Below are positions 52,356 through 61,890 of a DNA stretch of 64,000 nucleotides, piece by piece. How positions within the stretch are numbered: position 1 is the first letter of the stretch; the number at the start of each line of letters is the position of its first letter. Origin of the DNA: Mycobacterium parmense. GTDB lineage: Bacteria; Actinomycetota; Actinomycetes; Mycobacteriales; Mycobacteriaceae. The stretch lies in contig NZ_AP022614.1 of assembly GCF_010730575.1 (NCBI RefSeq), forward strand, positions 5,270,001-5,334,000, written 5' to 3'. The notes beneath the pieces are model-generated. The model was given only the letters and a program-made list of their open reading frames with translations. It did not search any database and was not told the origin of the DNA. The translations under genes were made by a program, and so were the position numbers.

Positions 52356-53383
52356 CGTCCACCGGGCCGCTGGCGGGGATACGCATCCTCGAGGTCGGGA
52401 CCATGCTGGCCGGCCCGTACGCGACGATGCTGCTCGCCGACCTCGGCGCCGAGGTCACCAAGATCGAGCCGTCCGGCGGGGAGATCTCCCGCGGGGTGGG
52501 GCCGACCTACTTCGCGAGCCTGAATCGCAACAAGTCCAGCGTCTGCATCGACCTGAACTGCGTTGCGGGACAGGAGCGTCTGGGGGCGCTGGTCGCAAAG
52601 TCCCACGCGCTGCTGGTCAACCTGAAACCGTCGGCGATCCGCCGGCTGGGCCTCACCTATGAGTCATTGCGCCGCTGGAACGAGCGCGTCGTCTGCGTCG
52701 CGATCACCGGCTTCGGGCTGGACGGCGGCGACGACCCGGCGTTCGATTACGTGATCCAGGCGGGGTTCGGGATCGCCGCGATGACGGGCGATCCCGACGG
52801 CCCGCCGACGCTGCCGGGGTACTCGTCGGCGGACAACTCCACCGGGATGTGCGCGGCGCTGGGGCTGCTGGCCAAGATCGTCTCCGGCACCGGCGGCCAG
52901 GTCGACGTGTCGCTGCGTGACGTCATGCTCTCGCAGCTGAACTATCACGCCTCGGCATACCTCAACAGCGGCGTCGAACCGCGGCGCCGGCCGAACGGCG
53001 CCCATTCGTATTACGTTCCCGCGCAATTGTTCGCCACGGCCGAAGGGTATCTCGCCCTGTTCATCACCCACGACGGCTTCTGGAAATCCTTCGCCGCCGA
53101 GGCGAACATCCGAGGCTACGAGAGAATGGCCCAGCGGGTGGCCAACCGTGACGAGGTTCTTGCGCTCGTCTCTTCCGCGCTGTCCGCCGACACCGCCGCC
53201 GGCTGGGAACGTCGGCTGCGTCCGCTGGGTGTCCCGGCGGCGGCCGTCAGGTCGTTGCCCGAGGCGCTCAAGGCGACGCCGGAAGTCGTTGTCTCCGCGG
53301 GCGATTTCCGCCTCGTCGGGAGTCCCATTCGGGTCTCGGGGTATCAGCCGCAATATCGGCCACCCCCGGAACTGGGGGAGTAG
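52352..53383 (+). CDS. CaiB/BaiF-type (class III) CoA transferase
   Basis: A 343-aa CoA transferase. GIRILEVGTMLAGPYATMLL, ADLGAEVTKIEP, NRNKSSVCIDL and FDYVIQAGFGIAAMTGDPDG are present, the Asp in FDYVIQAG being the catalytic residue. It starts at TTG overlapping the stop of the F420-type enzyme. It may charge the acid that the mutase rearranges, or exchange CoA between pathway intermediates. Confidence 0.88.
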   Translation: MTSTGPLAGIRILEVGTMLAGPYATMLLADLGAEVTKIEPSGGEISRGVGPTYFASLNRNKSSVCIDLNCVAGQERLGALVAKSHALLVNLKPSAIRRLGLTYESLRRWNERVVCVAITGFGLDGGDDPAFDYVIQAGFGIAAMTGDPDGPPTLPGYSSADNSTGMCAALGLLAKIVSGTGGQVDVSLRDVMLSQLNYHASAYLNSGVEPRRRPNGAHSYYVPAQLFATAEGYLALFITHDGFWKSFAAEANIRGYERMAQRVANRDEVLALVSSALSADTAAGWERRLRPLGVPAAAVRSLPEALKATPEVVVSAGDFRLVGSPIRVSGYQPQYRPPPELGE

Positions 53384-53416
53384 AACGAACTACCGGGGCG
53401 TGACGCCGCTAGCGCG

Positions 53417-54322
53417 CTAGGCCCGGACCGGGCCCGTCAGATGCGCTTCGGCGAGTTTGCGGAAGGCCGCCACCAACCGGCTGCGGTCCCCCGAGCGGGT
53501 CGCCAGAACGACATGGCAGGGTTCGATGCCCCTCAGCGGGACCGTCGTGATGTCGGGCCGCAGGGCGTTGCCGTGGAATCCGGCGGTGATGGCGACCGCC
53601 TGTCCGGAGGCGATGACTTCGAACTTGTCCTCGAGCGCGTCGATGAACGGACCGTCAGGAGCCCGGCGCCCGTCGGGACGGGGATCGATCCGCCAGTAGG
53701 CGCTCCAGGCGGGGTCGGAGTTCCGCACCCTGGGCATCGGCTCGTCGGCGATGTCGTCGAGGGTGACGAAATCCCTGCCCGCGAGGCGATGGTCGACGGA
53801 CAGCGCCAGAACCCGAGGCTCGTCGTAGAGGATCGTCACGTGCAGCCCGTCGGTGGGAAACGGGAGCCTGGTCACCACCGCATCCACCCGGTGACCGAGC
53901 AGGGCGTCCAGCGCCTGTCCCCAATCAAGGTGCGAGACAATGACTTCGGCGTCCGGGTGCTCACGGCGCATCTCGCGCACCGCGGGGGTGACGATCATGC
54001 CCGTCGTGTAGCCGATCGCGATGCGGCTGGGCTGGGCGGCGCCGCGGGCCTGCGCGGCGGCCTGCGCGGCCGAGCGCAGCAGCGCCTTGGCCTTGGGCAG
54101 GAAGACCTCGCCGGCCTCGGTCAGCCGCGTGCCCTGCGGTGTGCGGTCCAGGAGTCGGACGCCCAGTTGCTGCTCGAGGCGCCGGATCTGACGACTCAAC
54201 GACGGTTGCGCGACACGCAACGCGGTGGCGGCGCGGCCGAAATGCCGGTGCTCGGCCACCACCACGAAGTAGCCGACCAGGCGCAGGTCCAGGTCGATGA
54301 CCAGCGATGCCGAATCGGTCAT
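53417..54322 (-). CDS. LysR-family transcriptional regulator
   Basis: A 301-aa regulator. The N-terminal HTH is HRHFGRAATALRVAQPSLSR, QIRRLEQQLGVRLLDR, with a periplasmic-binding-protein-like ligand domain (RIAIGYTTGMIVTPAVREMR). ATG 54322 is chosen although the frame extends to 54523. It is convergent with the mutase operon and divergent from the gene at 54489, which is the likely target. Confidence 0.9.
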   Translation of the reverse strand: MTDSASLVIDLDLRLVGYFVVVAEHRHFGRAATALRVAQPSLSRQIRRLEQQLGVRLLDRTPQGTRLTEAGEVFLPKAKALLRSAAQAAAQARGAAQPSRIAIGYTTGMIVTPAVREMRREHPDAEVIVSHLDWGQALDALLGHRVDAVVTRLPFPTDGLHVTILYDEPRVLALSVDHRLAGRDFVTLDDIADEPMPRVRNSDPAWSAYWRIDPRPDGRRAPDGPFIDALEDKFEVIASGQAVAITAGFHGNALRPDITTVPLRGIEPCHVVLATRSGDRSRLVAAFRKLAEAHLTGPVRA

Positions 54323-54488
54323 GCGGACAGTGTAGCCGCGCCGTCGGCCGCGCAAGCGCTGATTTCCCCGCTGCGCTGCGGTGATGCCGCATCCGTATCG
54401 CGCCATGTGGATTAGGTCTTGGACGTCCGGGCGCTGCGCTCGTTGACTTGGTGGCGGGAAAAGCAATCTTCGCCGAAAGGATCCACCC

Positions 54489-55382
54489 ATGCACGTCTTC
54501 GTCACCGGCGCCACCGGACACATCGGCTCGGTCGTTGTCGATGAGCTCCTCGAGGCCGGTCATCAGGTCACCGGCCTGGCCCGCTCCGACGAGTCCGCCG
54601 CCGCCTTGGCGGCCAAGGGCGCCCAAACGTGGCGATGCGACCTCGACGACCTCGACGGCCTGCATGCGGCCGCCGCGGCGTCCGACGGGGTCATCCATCT
54701 CGCCTTCCGCCACGACTTCGACGACTTCCTGGGAGCCGCGGAAACCGATCGCCGCGCCGTCGAAGCGATGGGTGAGGCCCTCGCCGGATCCGGCAAGCCG
54801 TTCGTCAGCACGTCGGGGACCCTGCTGCTGGCGATGTTAGGGCGGACGGGACCCGGGACGGAGACGGACACGCTGCCCGGCGGGCCGCGAGTTGACTCCG
54901 AGAACGCGGTGATCGCCCTGGCCGAGCGCGGGGTTCGCTCGTCGGTGATCCGGCTCTCGCCGTTGGTCCACAGCAACGTCGACCACCACGGCTTCGCCAC
55001 ACACCTGATCAACGTGGCCCGCGACACCGGAAAATCCGCGTACCTCGGCGACGGCGCCAACCGCTGGCCGGCGGTGCACACGTTCGACGCGGCGCACCTG
55101 TACCGCCTGGCCCTCGAAAAGGCCCCTGCGGGAACGCGGTTGCACGGGGTTGCCGACGAGGGCGTGCCGTTCCGCGACATCGCCGGCGTCATCGGCCGGC
55201 AACTCGGCGTGCCCGTCGTCAGCATTCCCATCGAAGAGGCCGGTCACTTCGGGTTCCTCGCGTTGTTCGCCTCCCTGGACAATCCGACCTCGAGTGCCCT
55301 CACGCAGCGGGCGCTCGACTGGCATCCCGAACGCCCGGGGCTGATCGCCGACCTGGACGCCGGACACTATTTCGCCGCGTGA
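54489..55382 (+). CDS. NAD(P)-dependent epimerase/reductase (extended SDR-like)
   Basis: A 297-aa Rossmann protein, MHVFVTGATGHIGSVVVDEL with GATGHIG as nucleotide-binding motif, STSGTLLLA and LGDGANRWPAVHTFDAAHLY. The catalytic YxxxK is not obvious, so it may be an atypical reductase acting on an epimerase-like fold. It is divergent from the LysR gene and ends overlapping the next frame. AAAGGATCC precedes its ATG. Confidence 0.85.
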   Translation: MHVFVTGATGHIGSVVVDELLEAGHQVTGLARSDESAAALAAKGAQTWRCDLDDLDGLHAAAAASDGVIHLAFRHDFDDFLGAAETDRRAVEAMGEALAGSGKPFVSTSGTLLLAMLGRTGPGTETDTLPGGPRVDSENAVIALAERGVRSSVIRLSPLVHSNVDHHGFATHLINVARDTGKSAYLGDGANRWPAVHTFDAAHLYRLALEKAPAGTRLHGVADEGVPFRDIAGVIGRQLGVPVVSIPIEEAGHFGFLALFASLDNPTSSALTQRALDWHPERPGLIADLDAGHYFAA

Positions 55383-55402
55383 GCACTCCGAGGGGGACCG
55401 CC

Positions 55403-56347
55403 ATGAATCCGAATCTCGCAGAGACGCGGCAGGCCATGGGGGCCGTGGGTGTGTGCCTGCCGGCCTCGTTCACCGAGCCGTTGTCCGCAGACCTGCAACG
55501 GGCGGCCGTGCGGCGCCTGGAAAGCGCCGGCTGTCAGTCGGTTTGGACCAACGAGGTGATCGGCAAGGACGCCCTGGTGCAATCGGCCGTGCTGCTCTCG
55601 GCCACCGATAAGATGGTGTTCGGCACCTGCATCGCCAACGTCTGGGCCCGGCCGGCCCAGACCATGCACGCCGCCGCCGCGCAGCTGGCCGACGCGTACC
55701 CGGAAAGGTTCGCGCTCGGCGTGGGGATCGGCTACCGGGAACAGGCGGCCAGCGTGGGCCGGCAGTTCGGTTCTCCGCTGGCGACGATGCGTGACTACCT
55801 GGTCGGTATGGACAGCCCGACCTGGCCGCCGGCGCCCGATGCGCCGTACCCGCGCATCCTTGCCGCCAACGGACCCGGGATGCTCGCGCTGGCGGCCGAA
55901 CTGGCCGACGGCGCGTACCCGGCCGGGCTGCCGCCGGAGTTCACCGCGCAGGCGCGCCGGGCGCTCGGCCCGGACAAGCTCCTGGTTGTCGGGCTCTCGG
56001 TGGTGTGCGACAGCGACGCCGAGCGCGCGAAAGACACCGCGCGGCAATCGGTGTCGGGCAGGCTCGCAGTCCCGGCCTACAAGGCGCGCCTGGAGGGGCT
56101 GGGCTACTCGCCCAGCGACCTCGCCGGCGTCAGCGATCGCCTGGTCGAGGCAGTCGTCGCCCACGGCGACTCGGCGGTGATCGCCGACAAGGTGCGCGAG
56201 CACCTGGCGTCCGGAGCGGATCATGTGACGCTGCTGCCGCCCATGGGTACCGACTTCGCCACCGCCATCGACCAACTCGAAGAACTCGCCGGCAGCGGAC
56301 GTGCTGTCGTGGACCAGGCGCGCGTCCACCTGGGAGGCCCGCAGTGA
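55403..56347 (+). CDS. LLM-class F420-dependent oxidoreductase
   Basis: A 314-aa luciferase-like protein: MGAVGVCLPASFTEPLSADL, CQSVWTNEVIGKDALVQSAV, GTCIANVWARPAQTMHAAAA, RFALGVGIGYREQAASVG. The start is set at ATG 55403, with GAGGGGG 8 nt upstream; the GTG at 55379 also lies in frame and overlaps the previous stop. Probably co-transcribed with the epimerase-like gene. Confidence 0.87.
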   Translation: MNPNLAETRQAMGAVGVCLPASFTEPLSADLQRAAVRRLESAGCQSVWTNEVIGKDALVQSAVLLSATDKMVFGTCIANVWARPAQTMHAAAAQLADAYPERFALGVGIGYREQAASVGRQFGSPLATMRDYLVGMDSPTWPPAPDAPYPRILAANGPGMLALAAELADGAYPAGLPPEFTAQARRALGPDKLLVVGLSVVCDSDAERAKDTARQSVSGRLAVPAYKARLEGLGYSPSDLAGVSDRLVEAVVAHGDSAVIADKVREHLASGADHVTLLPPMGTDFATAIDQLEELAGSGRAVVDQARVHLGGPQ

Positions 56348-56411
56348 GACTCGTCCTCAACCTGCCCGATGGGGGTGATCGAGGAGATCGGGCCCCAGCT
56401 GCCCTGGTGGG

Positions 56412-57677
56412 TCACCTCAGCTGGGCGAGTTGCTTCTCCTGGTAGCGCCGCGCCCACTCCGCGCGCGGCCGAATGGACACGTCTACGTCAGTGGCCTTGG
56501 CCCGCAACGCTTTCACGGTCGCCTTCTCGCGCGGCGTCCGGGCGAAGGGGTCCCAGCTGAAGAATCGGCAGGCGTTGGCCCAGGTGATCTTGTCGATGTC
56601 CGCGTCGTCGGCGCCCGCGGCGTCGAGTTCGGCCAGCACCTGCTCGGGCGCGTCCGGCCAGAAGCAGTCGGAGTGGGGGTAGTCGCACTCCCACGCGATG
56701 ATGTCGATGCCGATCTCGTGGCGCAGCTTCAGCGACGTCTTGTCGGTGACGTAGCACGCCAGCGAGTGCTCGCGGAAGACGTCGCTGGGCAGCTTGTTGC
56801 CGAAGTCGCGGCGCAACCATTTCTGGTTGGTGTAGTGGCGGTCGCTGCGGTCGAGATAGAACGGGATCCACCCGATGCCACCCTCGGAGAAGGCGAATTT
56901 CAGGTCGGGGTAGTTGCGCATGGCCGGGCCCCACAGCAGGTCCTGCGCGCACATCGCCGAGACCTGGGTGGCCAGGATGATCATGTTGTCGATCGGCGCA
57001 TTGGGGGCCATGCTGATCGCGCCGAAGCCGGTGCCGATGTGCAGGCACATGACGACGTTGTGTTCGGACAGGGTGCGAAACACCGGGCCCCAGTAGTCCT
57101 CGTCGTGGTAGCTCGGAAGCCCTTCCAGGTGCGGCAGTTCCGGCATCGTGACCGCTCGGCAGCCCTTCGCGGCGACCCTGCGGATCTCGTCGCACATGCC
57201 CTCGGGAGTCCAGGTCGGCAGAATCGCGATCGGGATGAAGCGATCCGGGTAGCTGCCGGCCCACTCGTCGATGTGCCAGTCGTTGTAGGCCGACACCATC
57301 ACCAGTGTGACGTCCTCGCGCGTCATGTTGAGGTGGCGGGCCGAAAAGCCGGTGAACGTGGGGAAGCACATCGACGACAGGATGCCGTTGCGGTTCATGT
57401 CGCGCACGCGTTCTCCGACGTCGTACACGCCGGGACGCATCTCGGCGAAACCGGCCGGATCGCGGCCCCACTCCTCGGCCGGCCATGACACCACCGCGTT
57501 CAGGCCGCTGACTCCCTGTGGCCTGCCCTGATACATCCACTGGTCGACGCCGTGAGCGTCGGTGACGACGATCGGCGCCTCGTCCTTGTACTTGGCGGGC
57601 ACGTGGCGAAGGAACATGTCCGGCGGCTCGACGACATGGTCGTCGATGCTGACCAGGACCAGGTCATCGATATTCAT
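56412..57677 (-). CDS. Amidohydrolase-family protein (ACMSD-like)
   Basis: A 421-aa metal-dependent hydrolase or decarboxylase. The N-terminus LVSIDDHVVEPPDMFLRHVP has the first metal-ligand type motif. FPTFTGFSARHLNMTREDVT, MCLHIGTGFGAISMAPNAPI, FAFSEGGIGWIPFYLDRSDR and IDIIAWECDYPHSDCFWPDA follow. Proteins of this group occur in sterol and aromatic catabolism clusters. It forms a minus-strand operon with the next two genes. Confidence 0.87.
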   Translation of the reverse strand: MNIDDLVLVSIDDHVVEPPDMFLRHVPAKYKDEAPIVVTDAHGVDQWMYQGRPQGVSGLNAVVSWPAEEWGRDPAGFAEMRPGVYDVGERVRDMNRNGILSSMCFPTFTGFSARHLNMTREDVTLVMVSAYNDWHIDEWAGSYPDRFIPIAILPTWTPEGMCDEIRRVAAKGCRAVTMPELPHLEGLPSYHDEDYWGPVFRTLSEHNVVMCLHIGTGFGAISMAPNAPIDNMIILATQVSAMCAQDLLWGPAMRNYPDLKFAFSEGGIGWIPFYLDRSDRHYTNQKWLRRDFGNKLPSDVFREHSLACYVTDKTSLKLRHEIGIDIIAWECDYPHSDCFWPDAPEQVLAELDAAGADDADIDKITWANACRFFSWDPFARTPREKATVKALRAKATDVDVSIRPRAEWARRYQEKQLAQLR

Positions 57678-57680
57678 CCG

Positions 57681-57995
57681 TCAGCCTCCGCACTCGGTGG
57701 TGACCTCGAGCAGCCTGGGGATCGGCGGCGGGTCCAACTGCAGCGCGTCGGACATGTGCAACCGGCCGCCGTTGGCGATCATGTTGTCCAAAATTGCCTG
57801 CAGGCTCTCGCCTTCGATCTCGTAAACGGCGACGTAGGGGCCGTCACCGCCGACCGGACGAAACCGGCGCGCGGAGACGAACCCGTCGAGCGCCATGAGT
57901 TCACCGAGGTGGACTTCGTCGTACCAGGTGTTGTATTCCTGCTCGCGTTCGGGCGAGCTTGGTCGACTCTCAACCAGGATGATGCCCTTGGCCAT
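57681..57995 (-). CDS. Small EthD/DUF4286-like protein
   Basis: A 104-aa protein: MAKGIILVESRPSSPEREQE, YNTWYDEVHLGELMALDGFV, SARRFRPVGGDGPYVAVYEI. YNTWYDEVHL is typical of ferredoxin-fold EthD/ABM-like domains. Such proteins assist oxygenase or hydrolase steps. It starts at the ATG with GAAAGGTGG just upstream and lies 3 bases before the amidohydrolase start. Confidence 0.75.
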   Translation of the reverse strand: MAKGIILVESRPSSPEREQEYNTWYDEVHLGELMALDGFVSARRFRPVGGDGPYVAVYEIEGESLQAILDNMIANGGRLHMSDALQLDPPPIPRLLEVTTECGG

Positions 57996-58017
57996 GGCCG
58001 CCACCTTTCTCGTGCCG

Positions 58018-58317
58018 CTACTCGTAGCGCAGCGTGATCGAATCCGTATCGGGCACGCCCTGGCACGTCAGAATGTAGCCCTCGGCCACCTCGTCGTCCT
58101 CGAGAGCGTCGTTGACGCGCATCGTCGCGTGGCCCTGTTCGAGCTTGGCCATGCACGTGCCGCAGTTGCCGGCCTCGCAGCTGAACGGCGGCTCCAGCCC
58201 GGCCCGCCGCGCGCTCTCCAGCAGCGTCTCGCCGGGAACCATCGGCACCGTCACCTTCTTGCGGTCGAGATGGATCGTCACCGTTCCTGCCCCGGCGCCG
58301 TTAGACGGTTCACTCAC
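58018..58317 (-). CDS. Plant-type 2Fe-2S ferredoxin
   Basis: A 99-aa electron carrier. TIHLDRKKVTVPMVPGETLL, ESARRAGLEPPFSCEAGNCG, TCMAKLEQG and a fourth Cys in ILTCQG form the CX4CX2C...C cluster site. The GTG at 58317 is preferred because AGGAGA lies 8-9 nt upstream; the frame itself extends to ATG 58389. It probably feeds an oxygenase elsewhere, as none is seen in this window. Confidence 0.82.
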   Translation of the reverse strand: MSEPSNGAGAGTVTIHLDRKKVTVPMVPGETLLESARRAGLEPPFSCEAGNCGTCMAKLEQGHATMRVNDALEDDEVAEGYILTCQGVPDTDSITLRYE

Positions 58318-58400
58318 CCGCGCGGTCTCCTCGATGGTCCGGGTGACCGTCACGATGACCGCCCCCGCAAAAGTTGTCCGTACTTGCATTCTTCACTATA

Positions 58401-58415
58401 GAGAATACTATTCTC
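58401..58415. promoter_or_regulatory. Perfect GAGAATA palindrome, site 1
   Basis: GAGAATACTATTCTC has perfect 7-bp arms around one base. It lies in the divergent region between the ferredoxin-amidohydrolase operon (minus) and the ligase operon (plus). A near-identical site occurs at 63666-63680 in the next divergent region, which points to one regulator controlling the cluster. Confidence 0.65.
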
Positions 58416-58494
58416 ACCGAGCGATAGGATCTTCTCAATATCCTCTCAAGCCGAAAGTCCGGGACAACCCGGCGCTGTCGGGGAAGGACGGGAC

Positions 58495-59922
58495 GTGGCC
58501 GAGGCGTCGGCGCTCGAGTTCGAAGAGCGGCGATTCAGCCTGCCTGAGCTCGACGGGCTCACCGGCCGGTGGGCGGCAACCCTGCGGCGCGCGGGTGTCG
58601 GCCCAGGGCAACGGGTAGCGGTCATGTCGTCGAATCGCCCGGAGTTCGTCGCCGCCGTGCTCGCGCTCTGGTGGCTGGGCGCGACGGCGGTGCTCATCAG
58701 TCCTGCATGGCGGCGGCACGAGGTCGATCATGCGCTGGCGCTGACCGCACCGGCGCACGCCGTGGGCGACCACCCCGTTTTGGCGGGACTGATGCCGATG
58801 GTGCATCTGGACGAGCCGGGCGCGTCCGGCGAACCGGTGTCGGGGTCCCCTTTGCGGGAGGGCGACGCGGTGCTGGTCTTCAGCTCGGGGACCACCGGAC
58901 TGCCCAAGGCGGTGCGGCACACCCACGCGACGCTGGACGAGGCCGTGCGGTGCTGGCGCCGGGCGTTGCGGCTGACCCGGCGCGACCGTATCCAGATCGC
59001 CACCCCGCCCTCGCACATTCTCGGGTTGCTCAACGTCCTCACCGCGTTGCGGACCGGCGCCTGGATGCGGCTGCACCCGCGCTTCGACATCGACCGAATG
59101 CTGCACTGCATCGAAAAGGACCGCATCACAATAGAAATGGCGGTCGCACCCATCGCCATGGCGATGGCCTCGCACCCGGCGCTCGAGACGTATGACCTGT
59201 CCTCGTTGCGTTTCATCATGTGGGGAGCGACACCGGTCAGCGCGCACGTCGCCGAGACGGTGACCCGCCGCACCGGCGTCGGGTGGGTGCCCGCCTACGG
59301 GACTACGGAACTACCCGTCATCGCGTGCAATCCGCTCAACGGCGCCCGGCTGGACTCGATCGGTCGGCCCGCGCCGGGCGTGCGGGTGCGGGTGGTGGCG
59401 CCGGAGACGGGTGAGCCGGTGCCCCCGGGCGAGGCCGGTGAGATCCAGGCGCGGTCCGCGGCGCTGATGGCCGGTTACCTGCCGGCCGAGGCGACCGCCG
59501 AGGTGATGCGTGACGGCTGGTACCGCACCGGCGACGTCGGCCTGCTCGACCGCGACGGCTGGCTGCGCATCACCGATCGCCTCAAAGAGATGATCAAGGT
59601 GCGTGGGTTTCAGGTTGCGCCCGCCGAGATCGAAACCGTGCTGCACGCTCATCCGGCCGTCAAGGACTGCGCGGTGTTCGGCGTTCCCGACGGCGCCAAC
59701 GGGGAAGCCGTCGTCGCCGCGGTCGCGGTGTGCGCGGCCGGCGACACTGCCCCCGACCAGGCTGCCGTCGCCGCCGAGCTCAGCGCACGGGTCGACGAAA
59801 ACCTGGCCTCCTACAAGCATCTGAGCCGCGTCGTGTTCGTCCCCGACATTCCCCGCCTGCCCTCGGGCAAGGTGCTGCGCCGAGTCCTCAAGGAGCAATA
59901 TGGATGTACGTCTGAGCGCTGA
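58495..59922 (+). CDS. Acyl-CoA ligase (FadD-type)
   Basis: A 475-aa adenylating enzyme that starts at GTG with GGGGAAGGACGGG upstream. Motifs are VFSSGTTGLPKAVRHTHATL (P-loop), YGTTELPVIACNPL, RTGDVGLLDRDGWLRITDRL, KEMIKVRGFQVAPAEIETVL and the C-terminal PRLPSGKVLRRVL with catalytic Lys. It probably activates the acid degraded by this cluster. The last 23 bases overlap the next gene. Confidence 0.92.
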   Translation: MAEASALEFEERRFSLPELDGLTGRWAATLRRAGVGPGQRVAVMSSNRPEFVAAVLALWWLGATAVLISPAWRRHEVDHALALTAPAHAVGDHPVLAGLMPMVHLDEPGASGEPVSGSPLREGDAVLVFSSGTTGLPKAVRHTHATLDEAVRCWRRALRLTRRDRIQIATPPSHILGLLNVLTALRTGAWMRLHPRFDIDRMLHCIEKDRITIEMAVAPIAMAMASHPALETYDLSSLRFIMWGATPVSAHVAETVTRRTGVGWVPAYGTTELPVIACNPLNGARLDSIGRPAPGVRVRVVAPETGEPVPPGEAGEIQARSAALMAGYLPAEATAEVMRDGWYRTGDVGLLDRDGWLRITDRLKEMIKVRGFQVAPAEIETVLHAHPAVKDCAVFGVPDGANGEAVVAAVAVCAAGDTAPDQAAVAAELSARVDENLASYKHLSRVVFVPDIPRLPSGKVLRRVLKEQYGCTSER

Positions 59923-60805
59923 ACAGCAGCAACTCCGTGACGCCGCGGCCAAGCTGGCCGACGACCTCGGTCCCGGGACGGTGCAGGACCTCGAAGACCA
60001 GAGGCGAATCACGCGCCTGGACAAGCAGATCGCGATGGCCGGCTGGCGCTCGCTGCGCTCCGACGAGGCATCGGGCGTCGAGGTGGCCATCGTCGCAGAG
60101 GAATTCGGGCGCAGGCTCATCGACGCGCCGTTCCTCGGTCCGGTGCTGGCCGACGACCTGGCCCGCCGCGTCGGCGCCGAGGGCGCCGCGGCGACGGTCG
60201 CGATCGACGACAGGGTCATCGATGCGCGAGGCGCCCGGCGCGCGCTGTTCCTCTCCGGCGGCTCGGTGTTCGAGGCCGACGTGCAGGTTGTGCCCGACGG
60301 TGCGGATCTGACTCGTGCCGACGCGAAGATCGTGGGATCTCCGGTGGCGGTGGGTGATGTTTCCCCCGGCGCGGCCGCGCAGTGGTATGCGCTCGCGCTG
60401 GTGGCCACGACGGGTGACCTGGTGGGAATCGCCCGGGGCGTGCACGCCATCGCCTGCGACTATGCCAAAATCCGCGCACAGTATGGCAAGCAGATCGGGT
60501 CTTACCAGGCCGTCGCCCACATGCTCGCCGAAAGCCTTGCGCTGATCGAAGGTTCGATCAGCGTGTCGCGGCACGCGGCGTGGGCGGTCGACGAGCTGGC
60601 AGCGCCCGAGGCCATTCGCGCCGCCCAGATCGCGAAGGTCTACTGCGCGCGCACCGCCCGAACGGTCTGCGAGACGGCCATCCAGGTCCATGGCGGAATC
60701 GGCAACACCTGGGATTGCCTGGCGCATGTGTACCTGCGCCGAGCGCTGACATCGGCCGAGCTGTGGTCCGTCGACCTGAAGGAGATCGACCTTGGACTTT
60801 CGTGA
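59900..60805 (+). CDS. Acyl-CoA dehydrogenase, short subunit
   Basis: A 301-aa FadE-family protein, MDVRLSAEQQQLRDAAAKLA, with a shortened middle domain. The C-terminal part is YAKIRAQYGKQIGSYQAVAH and QVHGGIGNTWDCLAHVYLRR. Short FadE proteins pair with a longer partner to make alpha2-beta2 enzymes in mycobacterial sterol-type catabolism. It overlaps the ligase by 23 bases and the next fadE by 14. Confidence 0.9.
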   Translation: MDVRLSAEQQQLRDAAAKLADDLGPGTVQDLEDQRRITRLDKQIAMAGWRSLRSDEASGVEVAIVAEEFGRRLIDAPFLGPVLADDLARRVGAEGAAATVAIDDRVIDARGARRALFLSGGSVFEADVQVVPDGADLTRADAKIVGSPVAVGDVSPGAAAQWYALALVATTGDLVGIARGVHAIACDYAKIRAQYGKQIGSYQAVAHMLAESLALIEGSISVSRHAAWAVDELAAPEAIRAAQIAKVYCARTARTVCETAIQVHGGIGNTWDCLAHVYLRRALTSAELWSVDLKEIDLGLS

Positions 60806-61889
60806 CTCAGCCGACGAAGCCGCCTTCCGGGAGCGCCTGCGATCCTGGCTGTCGGTACACGCGAAGGAGTTCTCCGGATCCGGCGACGAGTATTGGGCCC
60901 GCCAGGCGCAGTGGCATCAGGCGCTGTACCAGGAGGGCTTCTTCGGGCTGTCCTTCCCGAAGGAGTACGGCGGCTCCGAACTGCCGCCGGTCTACGACGT
61001 CATCGTCGACGAAGAACTGGCCCGGGCCGGTGCGCCGCCGCGGCCCAGCGTCGGTTACCTCGTCTACGGCATCGGCAGGCATGCGAACGACGAAGTGCGG
61101 CAACGCTTCCTGCCGGGCATCATCAACGGCACCGAACGGTGGTGCCAGGGCTTCAGCGAGCCCGGCGCCGGGTCGGACCTGGCGTCGCTGACCACCACGG
61201 CGCGCCTGGAAGGCGACACGTACCTGGTGAACGGACACAAGATCTGGACCAGCTACTCCGACGTCGCCGACTGGTGTCTGCTGCTGGCGCGAACCGACCC
61301 CGGGGCAAAACGGCACCGCGGCCTGTCGGCGTTCGTGCTGGAGATGAAACAGCCTGGCGTTCAACAGCGCCCGCTGCGCATGATCAACGGCGTCACCAAC
61401 GAATTCGGGCAGGTCTTCTTCGACGACGCTAAGATTCCCGCCGGCCGGATGGTCGGCGCCCCCGGCGACGGGTGGGCGGTCGCCATGACGGTCGTCGGAC
61501 ACGAGCGCGAACCGTCGACGCTCGGCTACGCGGCCCGCTACGGCAAGCTCGTGCGAAGCCTCTACGCCCGTAACAGCGACTCCGCAGGTCCGGTGTCCGA
61601 GGAGCTCGCATGGGCGGCGGTCCAGTCGGAGATGCTGACACACCACGTGCGCCGGCGGCTGTCCGAACAGCTCGACGGGGTGTCGCACGGTCCCGAAGGA
61701 TCGCTCGACAAACTGCTGATGACGTGGGTCGAACAGTCCGTCGGGCACGCCGTGCTGGCGGTGACCGGGACCCGGGATCCAGACCTGCTCAGCGCCTATC
61801 TGTACAGCCGCGCCCAGAGCGTCATGGGTGGGACATCGCAGATCCAGAAGAACATCATCGCCTCACGCATCTTGGGATTGGGAGTCTGA
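60792..61889 (+). CDS. Acyl-CoA dehydrogenase, long subunit
   Basis: A 365-aa FadE-family protein starting at TTG (MDFRDSADEAAFRERLRSWL). [40 protein letters not shown] (FAD/substrate signature), INGVTNEFGQVFFDDAKIPA and MGGTSQIQKNIIASRILGLG are present. Its start lies inside the previous gene, strong evidence for joint production as a heteromeric dehydrogenase. Confidence 0.92.
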   Translation: MDFRDSADEAAFRERLRSWLSVHAKEFSGSGDEYWARQAQWHQALYQEGFFGLSFPKEYGGSELPPVYDVIVDEELARAGAPPRPSVGYLVYGIGRHANDEVRQRFLPGIINGTERWCQGFSEPGAGSDLASLTTTARLEGDTYLVNGHKIWTSYSDVADWCLLLARTDPGAKRHRGLSAFVLEMKQPGVQQRPLRMINGVTNEFGQVFFDDAKIPAGRMVGAPGDGWAVAMTVVGHEREPSTLGYAARYGKLVRSLYARNSDSAGPVSEELAWAAVQSEMLTHHVRRRLSEQLDGVSHGPEGSLDKLLMTWVEQSVGHAVLAVTGTRDPDLLSAYLYSRAQSVMGGTSQIQKNIIASRILGLGV

Positions 61890-61890
61890 C

